Of a DNA stretch of 64,000 nucleotides, positions 27,133-37,532 are shown piece by piece. Source of the stretch: JANMGV01 sp037440405 (GTDB lineage: Bacteria; Planctomycetota; Planctomycetia; Pirellulales; Pirellulaceae); assembly GCA_037440405.1 (NCBI GenBank), contig JBBIUE010000006.1:32394-96393 (forward strand), read 5' to 3'. The translations under genes were made by a program, and so were the position numbers. Under the pieces are notes generated by a model. It was not told where the DNA came from and did not search any database. It worked only from the letters and a program-made list of their open reading frames with translations. How positions within the stretch are numbered: position 1 is the first letter of the stretch; each line of letters opens with the position of its first letter.

Positions 27133-27912
27133 ATGCCAGCAAAGATTGAAGTCGGAGAGAATCTCGAATCCTGGTCGATGCATGTTGCGGCTTGGTTGGT
27201 CGATCAAATGAACGAGGTTCTGACCTGTCGGGATCGAGTGCGAATGGTTCTTCCCGGCGGCACGACGCCGCGAGGGTTGCTGGAAACCATCTCGGGACGG
27301 TTTGGCAATGCCATCGAATGGTCGCGAGTTGATTTATTTCAAACCGACGAGCGGTGGGTACATCCTACGGACACTCAAAGCAATCAACGCATGATCCGTG
27401 AAGCTTTGGGGAGTGTCATCCGCGACGATGGTGGAGCAACTCTTTACACCATGAACACGCTCTGCTCCGATCCAGTCGCTTGTGCCCAAGAATATCATGA
27501 TCTCCTCAACCGACTCGCTCGAGACTCGGACGGATATCTCATGGACATGGTTCTTCTTGGAATGGGCGATGATTGTCATGTTGCCTCGATATTTCCTGGC
27601 GACCTGCCTACTCTCCATTCGGACCAGTGGTGCGTCGCGACTTGGGTAGAGAAGTTAGACAGTCACCGTATCACATTGACCCCCAAAGCTCTCACCAGCA
27701 GTCGGACGTGCGCGTTCCTGGTGACTGGCAAGACGAAGACCGAGTCATTGGCGAAAGCATGGCAGGATGGAAGCTCGCCTCATGAATACCCCGCCGTGAT
27801 CCTGAGCCGGCATCCATCGATTTATTGGTTTGTCGATCAAGCTGCTCTTGGGGACAATAGCATTCCAAGCAGTTCGCAAATTCACCGATTTGGTAAGGGC
27901 GCTCAATCATGA
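27133..27912 (+). CDS. pgl: 6-phosphogluconolactonase
   Basis: 259 aa. This enzyme hydrolyses 6-phospho-D-glucono-1,5-lactone to 6-phosphogluconate, the second step of the oxidative pentose phosphate pathway, in the cytosol. Family motifs are VLPGGTTPRGLLE near residue 40, VDLFQTDERWVHPTDTQSN, and the active-site loop GMGDDCHVASIFPG. In most relatives the loop reads GxDGHxASLFPG, so a Cys replaces the Gly just before the catalytic His; activity is still likely. Start Met 27133 is preferred over an in-frame ATG at 27103 because the family begins here, but the ribosome-binding site is weak. It is 69 nt upstream of a Gfo/Idh/MocA gene on the same strand. Confidence 0.88.
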   Translation: MPAKIEVGENLESWSMHVAAWLVDQMNEVLTCRDRVRMVLPGGTTPRGLLETISGRFGNAIEWSRVDLFQTDERWVHPTDTQSNQRMIREALGSVIRDDGGATLYTMNTLCSDPVACAQEYHDLLNRLARDSDGYLMDMVLLGMGDDCHVASIFPGDLPTLHSDQWCVATWVEKLDSHRITLTPKALTSSRTCAFLVTGKTKTESLAKAWQDGSSPHEYPAVILSRHPSIYWFVDQAALGDNSIPSSSQIHRFGKGAQS

Positions 27913-27981
27913 CGATGGATTGGACGCGCTGAACGGATCGCTCTGACTCGATGGAAACCACCTTTAGAAGAAGGCAAAATA

Positions 27982-29103
27982 ATGACCAGCTCAACCAATA
28001 GAAAATGCCGTTGGGGATTCCTTTCGACGGCTGGGATCGGCAAAAAGAACTGGCAGGCGATTTGGAATGCCGGAAATGGTCAGGTGGTCGCGGTGGCAAG
28101 TCGCGATCGCAAGGCAGCTGAAGTGTTCATTCGTTCATGCCAAGCTGAGTACCCTTGGGAAGAACCCCCAATTGCGATCGAAGGCTATGACGCGCTGCTC
28201 GAACGGCCCGATATCGATGCGGTCTATATTCCGTTACCCACCAAAATTCGCAGTGAATGGGTGGAGAAAGCGCTGAGCGCGGGGAAGCATGTCTTAGCAG
28301 AGAAGCCTGCCGCAATGAACGCTCAGGATGTGACTCGATTGCTCGGTCTCGCGAAAACCAAGGGCTTGCAGTACATGGACGGCGTGATGTTTATGCACAG
28401 CCGCCGCCTCGAGGCATTGAGAAACGTGCTGGACGACTCGATGAGTGTCGGTGCCATCCGACGAATCTATTCTCAATTCTCATTCCTGGGCGATTCTAGT
28501 TTTTGCTCATCAAATATTCGAGTTCACAGTGAGCTGGAGCCGCACGGCTGTTTGGGTGACTTGGGCTGGTATTGCATCCGCATGGCGCTGTGGGTGATGC
28601 GTGGCGTCATGCCGACCAAAGTCATCGGGCGACGCCTTGAGAGCCTCCAGGGAGAATCCAGTCCACATTCCGTGCCTGGAACATTTTCAGCGGAGCTTTA
28701 TTTTCCAAACGACGTCACTGCAGGTTTCTATTGTTCGTTCCTCAATCACCATCAACAGTGGACGCATATCAGCGGCGATCGGGGATACGTGTGGGTCGAA
28801 GATTTTGTTCTTCCCTTCTTCCATTCCGAAGTTGAGTTTCACGTCGCGAACAGCGATTTTCAGATCAACGGCTGTCACTTCAATATGGAGCGGCACTCGC
28901 GTCGAATCGCCCAGAACGAGTACGGAAACAATCATCCGAATAGCCAAGAGGCAAAGATGATGCGGACGATGGGGAACTTCGCGCTGACGGGTCGTCGAGA
29001 TGACCAGTGGGAGCGATGGACCTGGCAAACGCAAGTGGTGCTCGATGCACTCTGGCAGTCATCGTTGGCGGATGGAGAGGTCATCGAGGTCGATCAAGGA
29101 TGA
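27982..29103 (+). CDS. Gfo/Idh/MocA-family NAD(P)-dependent oxidoreductase
   Basis: 373 aa with the normal two-domain form. The N-terminal Rossmann fold starts CRWGFLSTAGIGKKN and has the AEKP motif (LAEKPAAMNAQDV) with the conserved Lys used in hydride transfer; the C-terminal alpha/beta domain follows. No signal peptide, so it is probably cytoplasmic. Members oxidise or reduce sugars, inositols or trans-dihydrodiols with NAD(P); the substrate cannot be deduced. AGAAGAAGG gives a good ribosome-binding site before the ATG. It follows 6-phosphogluconolactonase, suggesting sugar metabolism, and its last 23 nt overlap the convergent isochorismatase-fold gene. Confidence 0.92.
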   Translation: MTSSTNRKCRWGFLSTAGIGKKNWQAIWNAGNGQVVAVASRDRKAAEVFIRSCQAEYPWEEPPIAIEGYDALLERPDIDAVYIPLPTKIRSEWVEKALSAGKHVLAEKPAAMNAQDVTRLLGLAKTKGLQYMDGVMFMHSRRLEALRNVLDDSMSVGAIRRIYSQFSFLGDSSFCSSNIRVHSELEPHGCLGDLGWYCIRMALWVMRGVMPTKVIGRRLESLQGESSPHSVPGTFSAELYFPNDVTAGFYCSFLNHHQQWTHISGDRGYVWVEDFVLPFFHSEVEFHVANSDFQINGCHFNMERHSRRIAQNEYGNNHPNSQEAKMMRTMGNFALTGRRDDQWERWTWQTQVVLDALWQSSLADGEVIEVDQG

Positions 29104-30481
29104 ACACCACGGATGGGCTGGCACCAAACTTGGCTGGCAGCCGTGGCTGGCTGAAATCCAAACCGTCGTAAGTGCAGTACTCCCAGCGGCCATGAAGATC
29201 CATTGCCGTGCCGTCCGACGCGACCAGTTTCGGCACCTGGATTTGAACCTTGCTTTCTCGAATCTGCTGTGTACTGTCGATCTTCATGACGAGCCAGTAA
29301 ACTTCGTTCGGGTCAATCTCTCCAAGGGAATCTCCAGATTTCTGCTCAGTTCCGTCCCACCATACGCTATCGTTCGTCTCGGCATGATTCCATTGAAATG
29401 AGGCAGAGGCCCAGATTTCTCGCGGACCGAGACACTGGACGGCACAACGAAGCCAAACGACTCGTGGACGCTCCACGTCGAGCTGAAGCGTCTCGTTGTC
29501 CGATGAGACCGTAAAAGTCCTCCATTGCAACGGGGTGGAACTGAAACTCGGATACTCAGCTTGGACAAGAGCATCGGTAGGCGACCTCCAATCCGAAAAT
29601 TGAAATTCCCCATCGCCCAAGATTTGGTCACTGCTGATGGTTGGACAGACGTGCCGCTCAACGTAATCGATCAAAAGCAAATTGCCTTCCAGATGCGAAA
29701 CGAAGGGCCAACGACTCGGATTATACATACAATCGGTCATGTCTCGCATGAGACACGTGTTGAAGCCATTCTTCACCATCTTGCGAAGCCCGAACGGTCG
29801 ACCAAGAACACACATGTTGGCGTGAACTCCCACGAGGAGCACATTCCGAATTCCCCTCGCCTTCAAAACACGCCAGACCTCCGAGCCGCGATCGCTGATG
29901 TAATCTCGATCTTGATCGATGGTTATCGCATCGGCTTGCGATATCCACGGCATCGACGGATTTCTCCCCATCGACTTCAGTTTGTTCGACCACTGTTGGT
30001 GAGCATCCGGATCGTCGTCTTCTCCTCCATCCCATTGCTCGATCGGGTAGTCACCTTGAGCTTCCGAGGGCAAGACTGGGCACCATGCATCAAGATCGAG
30101 CGGTTCGTCGGCAAACGTTGGTGCTTGCGCGGCTCGCAATCTTGCTGGTGAATTCCGATAGAATTCCATGCAATCGCTCGGTGCATGGATGACCGTCACT
30201 CCCTTGTCCCGAAGCTTCGACACCACTTGATTCATGCGAGGGAGCATTTCCTCCAAACGACGCACTGCATTCCAACAGTGATGGGCATCCCAAACGTCAC
30301 AGATGATCACTGCGGATTCTTGGGGGTTCCAACTTTCCGAGTGAATTACCGAACGCCATGTGCGCTGATCCGCATCGGGCACTTGAGCTCGGAATTGCAA
30401 ATCGAAATCACTCGCATTTACGCTATTCACTCCCATCGCGACCGCCGAGATGAGCATGATTTGTAGGGATTGCTTGATCAT
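29081..30481 (-). CDS. Secreted isochorismatase-family (cysteine hydrolase) protein
   Basis: 466 aa. Signal peptide from Met 30481 (MIKQSLQIMLISAVAMGV...VNA), supported by GGAG 5 nt upstream. The middle part is an isochorismatase-like alpha/beta domain: AVIICDVWDAHHCW contains the first catalytic Asp, and VGVHANMCVLGRP contains the nucleophilic Cys. An extra 130-residue C-terminal region is beta-rich with no known family. Most isochorismatase relatives are cytoplasmic; this exported form is typical of planctomycetes. The substrate is unknown. It converges with the oxidoreductase gene, with overlapping ends. Confidence 0.85.
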   Translation of the reverse strand: MIKQSLQIMLISAVAMGVNSVNASDFDLQFRAQVPDADQRTWRSVIHSESWNPQESAVIICDVWDAHHCWNAVRRLEEMLPRMNQVVSKLRDKGVTVIHAPSDCMEFYRNSPARLRAAQAPTFADEPLDLDAWCPVLPSEAQGDYPIEQWDGGEDDDPDAHQQWSNKLKSMGRNPSMPWISQADAITIDQDRDYISDRGSEVWRVLKARGIRNVLLVGVHANMCVLGRPFGLRKMVKNGFNTCLMRDMTDCMYNPSRWPFVSHLEGNLLLIDYVERHVCPTISSDQILGDGEFQFSDWRSPTDALVQAEYPSFSSTPLQWRTFTVSSDNETLQLDVERPRVVWLRCAVQCLGPREIWASASFQWNHAETNDSVWWDGTEQKSGDSLGEIDPNEVYWLVMKIDSTQQIRESKVQIQVPKLVASDGTAMDLHGRWEYCTYDGLDFSQPRLPAKFGASPSVVFILDRPR

Positions 30482-30671
30482 GGATTCTCCAAGCGATTCT
30501 TGAGGCACCGACGGTCAATGCGACCTCATGACCGCAATGAAACAACAACCACGGAAAGTGTCGACGATGGAGGAAGGGCTCGGTCGGGATCGATTTCCAG
30601 ATTTGTTCTTTGGTTGGAGTCTTCTCCTCACTCCCTATCCAGATCGAAACGGAATCGGCAATGAGAAACCG

Positions 30672-33600
30672 TCAAGTCGCATGCGAGACTCTTCGAGTTC
30701 GACGATGATGGATGGTCTGAAGCATTGCCATCGCAGCCAGCATCATGACGGAACCGCCAATCCATTTCCAGGGAAGGAGTAAGAGTAACAACATACCAAC
30801 AACAACGTAAAATGTCCAAGGATGGCGCATTGCATATTCTCGCAATCCAGGTGTCGTAGCGAAGGATGCAATCATGATCAAAATCGACGCCAGTATGCAC
30901 ATGGCGATGGCAATCCACGCATGACTTTCGCTCGGCAGTGAACGACGGATTTGTAGTTCGCCGATGGAACCTTCAGCGATGAGGAACGAATTTGGTTGTT
31001 CCTCAACGAATGCTCCAGAGTAGCCGAGCAGACTGAAGGGAATCTCATTCGTCCACTCCGTTGAGCGCTCGACGCCGATGGAATCGAGGGATCGTTTCTC
31101 GGATGTAACCTCCAACTTCTCGAGAGCTGTTGGATTCCCTGCACCGAGTCGCGCCAAGACGGGAAACCAAATCTTGCGCCAACTGCTCCCTTCGGCAGAG
31201 GTCGGATCCATGAATTGAATTCTGCCTCTCGAGAGCATGGCCTGCAAGCGATCTAGTCTACTGGATTGCCAATCGCGGAACATCGTTCGCTCCAACTCGG
31301 CTGTTGGTGAGGTAACGAGACTATCCTCAGAACGCAGCGTTTGGATTTGCAAGAAGGACATGGTACTTGATTCGCTGATGGTTGGAATCGCGAGATGATC
31401 ACGAAACGGATCGTTGTGGGTCCGTCTCACGATGCCGACGAGCCGAATCAGGCTCGGCAGTTCACTCATCGGTAGAGACAAACGCAGTCGATTGTCGATC
31501 CGCTCAGTCTCCGCCATGATCCGATTGTTGACCCGAAGTCCGAGGAGCTGAAATCGGCTGGGAAACTCGATTTGGATGAAGTGCTTTCCAGCGCTGTAAA
31601 CCCAAAACTCACAATCGACCGCCACCTGCGTCGGAGAAGGGGAGATGCGATAGTTCGCGACCACCTCTTGCTTTTGCATGCTGATCGCATCCAAAGAAGC
31701 AAGACGAAGTTGCGCGGCACTGGTTGTTGCAACATAGGCCACTTCGTCCTTTTCCAGCCGAAGGGAATCTCCGAACTCCTCCGCGCTATAAAGGCGGACT
31801 CCGGATCCCTTCCAATTTGCTGCTTGATTTCCAATGCGAGAAGGAACGATTATTCGTTGAGCAACATCCTGCGCTCCCAAGACATCAATGATCGGGAGCA
31901 CACTGGATTCGAGTTCGGTATTGGTCAATTGCCCGACGACGCGGCATCGATAGCGGTTCGCACCCATTTCGTACGGTTGGATGGCGATGTATGCCTTCGA
32001 TTCCGAGCTTGCGGAAACAACATGAAATGGGCAGTCAGCATCTAAGCTGGTAAGAAGACTAGCAGGCACTTCTAGAAATGCAGCATATCGTTTTTCCTCC
32101 GTTTCAATGTCGATCACATAATCGATATTCCACGACGATTCGCTTCGAGTGATGCGAGTCAGGATACTGCCCAGGACGGGAAAAGATGACGGCTGCACAC
32201 GATACTGGATCTTATCGATCTGGATCGGTGCATCGAGCTGGGATTCCTGCGGGCTGGTCGATTGATCGGCGTCGAAACGCGCCTCCGCGCCCCGTGTGAA
32301 ATCGATCCATTCATGATGAACCTTCTCCCATTGCTCCCAACGCATCGATCGCTGTGGGGGTGGCCCGTTCGGGAGATTCTCAAATTGCACGTGAATATCG
32401 AGCTTCGAAACAATGCTGTAGCGGCCCTCGGCAATCTCGCCGTTGAGGGGTCTCACGATGGGGAGGGGTGACCATTCGCTCCAACGGACAGGCCACTGAA
32501 CAACCAGATGAAGCCGACTCGTCGAGATTCGATCAGCAACACTCACCATGAGTTCGTCATAGCCTTCCAAGTGGGTTTGGATGACATGGGGCTGCACACG
32601 CCCATCCAACTCAGCACGAATACTCGTGGCACCCTTTGCAATTTGTAATCGCAATTCGCGATGAGCACGTGGGAGTTCGGACAATGGTAATTCGATTCTG
32701 CCTTCGACGGAGGAGGAAGAGATCGCATACTCGATGGCTGGACGAAACTGAGTCCGCTCTTCTTTCTTGACACGACGAAGAATGGGGGACGGAGTATTCT
32801 CTGGCAACTGAAGAAGCTGGAATGATTCGTTTTGAGATTGCCAATCGGAGGGAGGCTCAACGACAGGACGACTGGCCTGAGGCCAGGAGGCGATGCCTTG
32901 AATCTGCCATTCGGAACTTTCGGTCGAGGCAATCGCAAGGACTCGATTCGCGATGCGACGGCTGACCACGTCCACGAGTGGTACACCCAAATTGACAGCC
33001 GATTCGTTGGCTGGAATCCAGCGAGTGAGGATCACCACTTCTTGCGGCGATTCGGAACTCGAAGCAGAGACGCTGTCGACGAGGAGCCGATATCGCCGTC
33101 GCGCGAGGGATGAGCCGAGGGAAGTTTCCAAGAGCCGAGCGCTGCCCCAGACCGTTCCGAGAGGCTGCCACTCCGAAAGACATTCGACATCGATGATACT
33201 GGGGCTAGCACGATTTTGCTGGACCACAATTCTCGTGTACGCTTCCACCTGCGATTCAGAGAGCTTGAGCCAAGTGTCAATCGTGCTGTCTGCGGATCGG
33301 CTCTCCAATCGTTCACGATCTTTCGATGTCCACGTCAGCTCAATCGCATCGACGGGACCGAGATGCGCAAGATACCGTCCGACTTGTGGATTGAGGACTT
33401 GGCCTTTCGATACGATCTGCAGGGAAGCAACAGATTCAGCGACAACATCGATTTGGGCCGATGCGACTCTCGGAACGGAGACCTTCAGCGAAGACTGCAT
33501 GTCAATCGTTCCGACTCTTGGTATCACGTCGATGCGAATTCTGACTCGACCGACTTGATCCGGCTGCCACACCAATTGATCGCCTGTCTGGCTGAGTCGA

Positions 33601-36600
33601 AATCCAGGCAGAACTTCACGATCATCGACAACGAATCGCGTCCAACGAGCTTCGCTCGATCGCACGGGAAATGCAATCGAGTTGCTTGAGTCGAGCACAT
33701 TCAACTCATAATGAAGGCTCATCGTCGGAGGCGAAAGTTCAAGCATCGAATTCGAGAAATTAACCTGATAGCGTGCGCTGGCGATTTCATAACTTGCGGA
33801 CCGAGCAGTAGCGCGTCGGTCTCCAATAAGACGATCGTAGACATTCTGAGGGATATAGCCGACTCTACCCGCTAAGTTGCCCGCCGCGTCCATCGGAATC
33901 AGAAGGTCGAAGACGGTCGCTTTCGGTTCTTCCGTAGGTTTCTCCGTCGGGGTGGGTAGCGTTCCTTCCATGGGCCTCGTCATCGACGGCAGGTGGTCAG
34001 GCGGCGTTGGACTTTGGGCGAGTACGCTCGAACCACAAATGCTGGCCGCAAGCACAAAAATCGAAACCCGCGCGAACGAGTTCGAACCGCCACGAATCCC
34101 ACTCGCAGAAGTCTGAACAGCCGTTGGCAAGGCCGATGCATGGTGACGGGCAAACAGGGTCCGTCCGATGGTTAGTGCCCATCCCAGCAAGTAACCTAGA
34201 CATCCGACTTCGACGATGCGCAGGCTTCGACTATCTAAGACGAGCGACAGACCGACGCATGAAATCGGAACCAAGAAAAACCATGCCCAGTTTCGAACTC
34301 GAAGCACTGCTCCTGAACTCATGCAGATTAGCAGGACAACCCATCGCAGAGCCAGTTCGACGATTTCGTACTCCAGACGTACTGGAAAAACCATAGGAGC
34401 TACCGAACGGGAAGTCACACTCTGTTCCTTTGAATTCGAATCGAGTCCAGGCTGGATGTTCTCCGAATCGCTGTTGTCGAGAGGACGTTGAGGCAGGAAG
34501 ACGGGGGCTTCGGCTTGCCTGATGCCGTCGGAAGAAAATGGTGAGGAAACTGCGACGGGTTTCGACCAAAGTTGACGATGCCACTTCCAGAATTGCAGGA
34601 AATCGGCGAGATTGGTCCAACTATCAGAACGATTCCCGGACTCCGATATTCCCGGAGGGAGCCACAATTCGCCTCGAACCGTGAGTCCGCGTGCCTCGAT
34701 GGTTGGTACTCCTAGATCGAGATACTGAGGCCGATGCTGCACCCGTTCTCGCTCGTATTCGACTTCCAGCTCAGCGACTCCGCTCCAAGCGGACGAAGCT
34801 TGGATGGGGACGTAAACGCGATTCATTTCGAGTGGATCGAAGCGAGGTTGAGCCTGAACTCCATCGATCCAGACTTGTCGTAGACGCCATCCAGCAGGTA
34901 GATCCAAGCGGATGGGATCGAGGCTCAAGGTATTCAGCCGCCAGTGACTGCGAGCGCGGATTTCGCCGGAAGTCAGTAGTTCATATCGAATAAACTGCTC
35001 ACCGAAGAAACGAGATTCCCGCGGATGGGATGTGTATTCCAACTCGAAGGAATGGCTCCTCGCTGGATCGAGCTCAAAGTGCGTTCCTCCAATCGATAGG
35101 TGGGGATCGTCCGAGGTTGATCGCAACAAGAATCGCAGGGGATCAAAATCCTTGGCTAGTTTCAATGATTCATCGATCGACACCGTCGCGGTTTGATTGG
35201 CTGCCAAAGGGAAAGAAATGACTGGGACAGAAACCCGTTCTCCTACTTCTAATTCGATCCTCGCCATCATTTCGATCGAGCTGCCCTCCAATTGCAGTGG
35301 GAACAGCTGCCAAACTTCGTTGGTTGTTTCCGTTCCCTTTTGGACCAGCAGTGATTGGATCGGTAGTTCGGTTTGCTGCCAGAGTTGGCTCCATCTCACG
35401 GTTGCCTGACCGGCATTCGGTAGTTCGGCTTGCAACCTTGGCAGCCCGCCACCCTCGATCGCGCATCGAATGCGATAGTTGCACTCGAACCTATTTCGTT
35501 GACGAACGACAGTTACGTCCGTCGAAGTTGAAAACAAGGAGGGTTGCGACAGGAAGGTGATCTCGGGATAGTCTGGCTCCGAAAGCGCGAAAAGCCGATG
35601 AACGGTCTCAGAGGTAATCTCTCGCTGCTGCCAGTCGCGGAGCTCGTTTCGAGACCGTCTCGACCGGAGAAGCATGGGCGCAACTTTCAATCGAGTATTC
35701 TCCGAGGTTTCGATGCCCAGAACTTCCTCGACCGCTCTGTCTTGGATCGCCAAGCGTGGAAATTGCGGCACGATGAAATTTCCGTCCTCTGCTTCATTGA
35801 GGCCAAAGTGATAACGCAACTCAAAAACCAGTGGATCGCCGATTTCGAGATTGCCATATTCGATTTCAATCCGCCCCAAGTCGGAGCTGCTGGAATAGCC
35901 CAAAATTTGATCCGTGCTGCTGGCACGTGCCAGAATGGAGTCAACAGCCCATAGCCCAGAAACCTGCAACGGCAGAATCCCACTCGGACCAAGGAGTCCT
36001 TCGACACGCACCAGAGAAGTACATGACATTTGATTCTGAAGTTGTTTCCAGAGAGTCAAACATTCTGCCTTGGCTTGCTGATGATTGCGTCGCAAAATCG
36101 CGGACCTGGGTTTGGGCAGGCCTCGCCAATGGAGTTCCCAACCCCCTTGTACATTGCGATGCGCGGTCGACTCTTCCGAGAAACTTCGAAAATCGACAAT
36201 GCTCATGTCATCGCGGGAAAGGATGCGCGATATTCCTTGCAACGCATACCCACCCTCGATCCAGATGGATGGCAGCTCGAACGGTTGATCGAATACGCTT
36301 TGCGAAAGTTCGGGAATCGGAGCCACTGCCTCAATCGTTAGAGTCCGACGGAATGGTGCTCCCGGATCAATGTTGAGCGGATCCGATCCGTTAAGGCTGC
36401 TGAGCGGCTCAATGAGAACGGTACGATCACCGCTGGACCTCCACGGAATGGGATTTCCTTCCCAGGAAATTGATCGCACCTTGACGCTGTGTGAAAGGCT
36501 GACCGTCAAACTGTCATCCAAGGATGTCGAATCGTCCAGTTTCCACGAAGATTGTAGGAGCAGACCAGCCGCACTGGCATCGAACCGCTCATCGATCGAG

Positions 36601-37532
36601 GCGACCACCCTCGGAAGTCGAGCGACCGATGCTTCACGGATACGTTGAACTTGAAAGGAACATCGCCTGCTACCACCAAACTGAAGCACCCATAAGTTTT
36701 CTTGAGGGGCTCCGAGAAGCGAGGCGCCAGCCCATGTGTCGAGAATCTTTTTTTCATCGGGACCAACTCGATCGACGACATGATCCGTCGCATGCACACT
36801 CCACGATGGCGGTAGCTGCAGGATGAGGGTTGATTGAGGACTCATGGGAAAATCAAACTGGAACTGAATCGATTTTCCCGTGAGGTCCGATCGCCCGTGC
36901 AAGGTCCACGCGAAACCGAATTGTCCTTGTTCATTCGGTTGGACGAAGACCTGTCCATCCGGCTGGGATCGAAATGCAGGGTCTTTGGATTCAGCGGTCG
37001 AGTCACGAAATAGAGGCGATGCTTGTCGGAGCGCCAGGTTCAACGGCTGAAACTCATAAGTCGAATTCTGTCCCCCTTTTTCGAACTGAACCATGGACCA
37101 CTCGGAGACTAAATCTTCTCCGATGAGGCTAGCCACCAACACCACGCTCTGGATCACCGAACCTTGAACACGGGACTGCGATGATTGCGTTTGCTGTAGA
37201 AGGACTTCCAGTTCTTCGAGCGGGACAGGAACAAATCCTTCCAATCCCAGACTCGGAAGATCGTTCTCGAAGACAAAACTCCTTCGGTATTGCCACATAT
37301 CTGGCGATGGGACCTGTCCGATTACCTTTGGGTGAACTTCCCAGAGTAGGCAAGCGAATAATGTCATGCAGAGTCGAATGAACGTTGGAATGTTCCTACA
37401 GCGATCCTTGTCGAAGAGGGGACTGGACCTTGTTTGAACTCTCAGGCGAACATCGCTTCGTGCTGGGTTTAAGCTCACTGGATTTGTGAAAACCTGCCGA
37501 ATGCCCGATCGCAGAAGACTATCTCTCGTCAT
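30672..37532 (-). CDS. Giant membrane protein, two fused ~1150-aa modules
   Basis: 2286 aa, no family recognised. Residues about 50-73 form a signal-like segment (FIRLCMTLFACLLW...VIGQ). A beta-rich region leads to a membrane bundle at about 1055-1125. Directly after comes a second signal-peptide-like stretch (about 1148-1173, VSIFVLAASICGSSVLAQ), another ectodomain, and a C-terminal membrane bundle (about 2205-2275) with a basic tail. Both halves share landmarks with each other and with the upstream gene: a 'P..xYxxL'-type opening, and a near-C-terminal strand such as WRLRQVWIDG or LLGLRVNNRI. The ATG overlaps the upstream stop (ATGA). The role is unknown; a large surface assembly is one guess. 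Confidence 0.85.
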   Translation of the reverse strand: MTRDSLLRSGIRQVFTNPVSLNPARSDVRLRVQTRSSPLFDKDRCRNIPTFIRLCMTLFACLLWEVHPKVIGQVPSPDMWQYRRSFVFENDLPSLGLEGFVPVPLEELEVLLQQTQSSQSRVQGSVIQSVVLVASLIGEDLVSEWSMVQFEKGGQNSTYEFQPLNLALRQASPLFRDSTAESKDPAFRSQPDGQVFVQPNEQGQFGFAWTLHGRSDLTGKSIQFQFDFPMSPQSTLILQLPPSWSVHATDHVVDRVGPDEKKILDTWAGASLLGAPQENLWVLQFGGSRRCSFQVQRIREASVARLPRVVASIDERFDASAAGLLLQSSWKLDDSTSLDDSLTVSLSHSVKVRSISWEGNPIPWRSSGDRTVLIEPLSSLNGSDPLNIDPGAPFRRTLTIEAVAPIPELSQSVFDQPFELPSIWIEGGYALQGISRILSRDDMSIVDFRSFSEESTAHRNVQGGWELHWRGLPKPRSAILRRNHQQAKAECLTLWKQLQNQMSCTSLVRVEGLLGPSGILPLQVSGLWAVDSILARASSTDQILGYSSSSDLGRIEIEYGNLEIGDPLVFELRYHFGLNEAEDGNFIVPQFPRLAIQDRAVEEVLGIETSENTRLKVAPMLLRSRRSRNELRDWQQREITSETVHRLFALSEPDYPEITFLSQPSLFSTSTDVTVVRQRNRFECNYRIRCAIEGGGLPRLQAELPNAGQATVRWSQLWQQTELPIQSLLVQKGTETTNEVWQLFPLQLEGSSIEMMARIELEVGERVSVPVISFPLAANQTATVSIDESLKLAKDFDPLRFLLRSTSDDPHLSIGGTHFELDPARSHSFELEYTSHPRESRFFGEQFIRYELLTSGEIRARSHWRLNTLSLDPIRLDLPAGWRLRQVWIDGVQAQPRFDPLEMNRVYVPIQASSAWSGVAELEVEYERERVQHRPQYLDLGVPTIEARGLTVRGELWLPPGISESGNRSDSWTNLADFLQFWKWHRQLWSKPVAVSSPFSSDGIRQAEAPVFLPQRPLDNSDSENIQPGLDSNSKEQSVTSRSVAPMVFPVRLEYEIVELALRWVVLLICMSSGAVLRVRNWAWFFLVPISCVGLSLVLDSRSLRIVEVGCLGYLLGWALTIGRTLFARHHASALPTAVQTSASGIRGGSNSFARVSIFVLAASICGSSVLAQSPTPPDHLPSMTRPMEGTLPTPTEKPTEEPKATVFDLLIPMDAAGNLAGRVGYIPQNVYDRLIGDRRATARSASYEIASARYQVNFSNSMLELSPPTMSLHYELNVLDSSNSIAFPVRSSEARWTRFVVDDREVLPGFRLSQTGDQLVWQPDQVGRVRIRIDVIPRVGTIDMQSSLKVSVPRVASAQIDVVAESVASLQIVSKGQVLNPQVGRYLAHLGPVDAIELTWTSKDRERLESRSADSTIDTWLKLSESQVEAYTRIVVQQNRASPSIIDVECLSEWQPLGTVWGSARLLETSLGSSLARRRYRLLVDSVSASSSESPQEVVILTRWIPANESAVNLGVPLVDVVSRRIANRVLAIASTESSEWQIQGIASWPQASRPVVEPPSDWQSQNESFQLLQLPENTPSPILRRVKKEERTQFRPAIEYAISSSSVEGRIELPLSELPRAHRELRLQIAKGATSIRAELDGRVQPHVIQTHLEGYDELMVSVADRISTSRLHLVVQWPVRWSEWSPLPIVRPLNGEIAEGRYSIVSKLDIHVQFENLPNGPPPQRSMRWEQWEKVHHEWIDFTRGAEARFDADQSTSPQESQLDAPIQIDKIQYRVQPSSFPVLGSILTRITRSESSWNIDYVIDIETEEKRYAAFLEVPASLLTSLDADCPFHVVSASSESKAYIAIQPYEMGANRYRCRVVGQLTNTELESSVLPIIDVLGAQDVAQRIIVPSRIGNQAANWKGSGVRLYSAEEFGDSLRLEKDEVAYVATTSAAQLRLASLDAISMQKQEVVANYRISPSPTQVAVDCEFWVYSAGKHFIQIEFPSRFQLLGLRVNNRIMAETERIDNRLRLSLPMSELPSLIRLVGIVRRTHNDPFRDHLAIPTISESSTMSFLQIQTLRSEDSLVTSPTAELERTMFRDWQSSRLDRLQAMLSRGRIQFMDPTSAEGSSWRKIWFPVLARLGAGNPTALEKLEVTSEKRSLDSIGVERSTEWTNEIPFSLLGYSGAFVEEQPNSFLIAEGSIGELQIRRSLPSESHAWIAIAMCILASILIMIASFATTPGLREYAMRHPWTFYVVVGMLLLLLLPWKWIGGSVMMLAAMAMLQTIHHRRTRRVSHAT

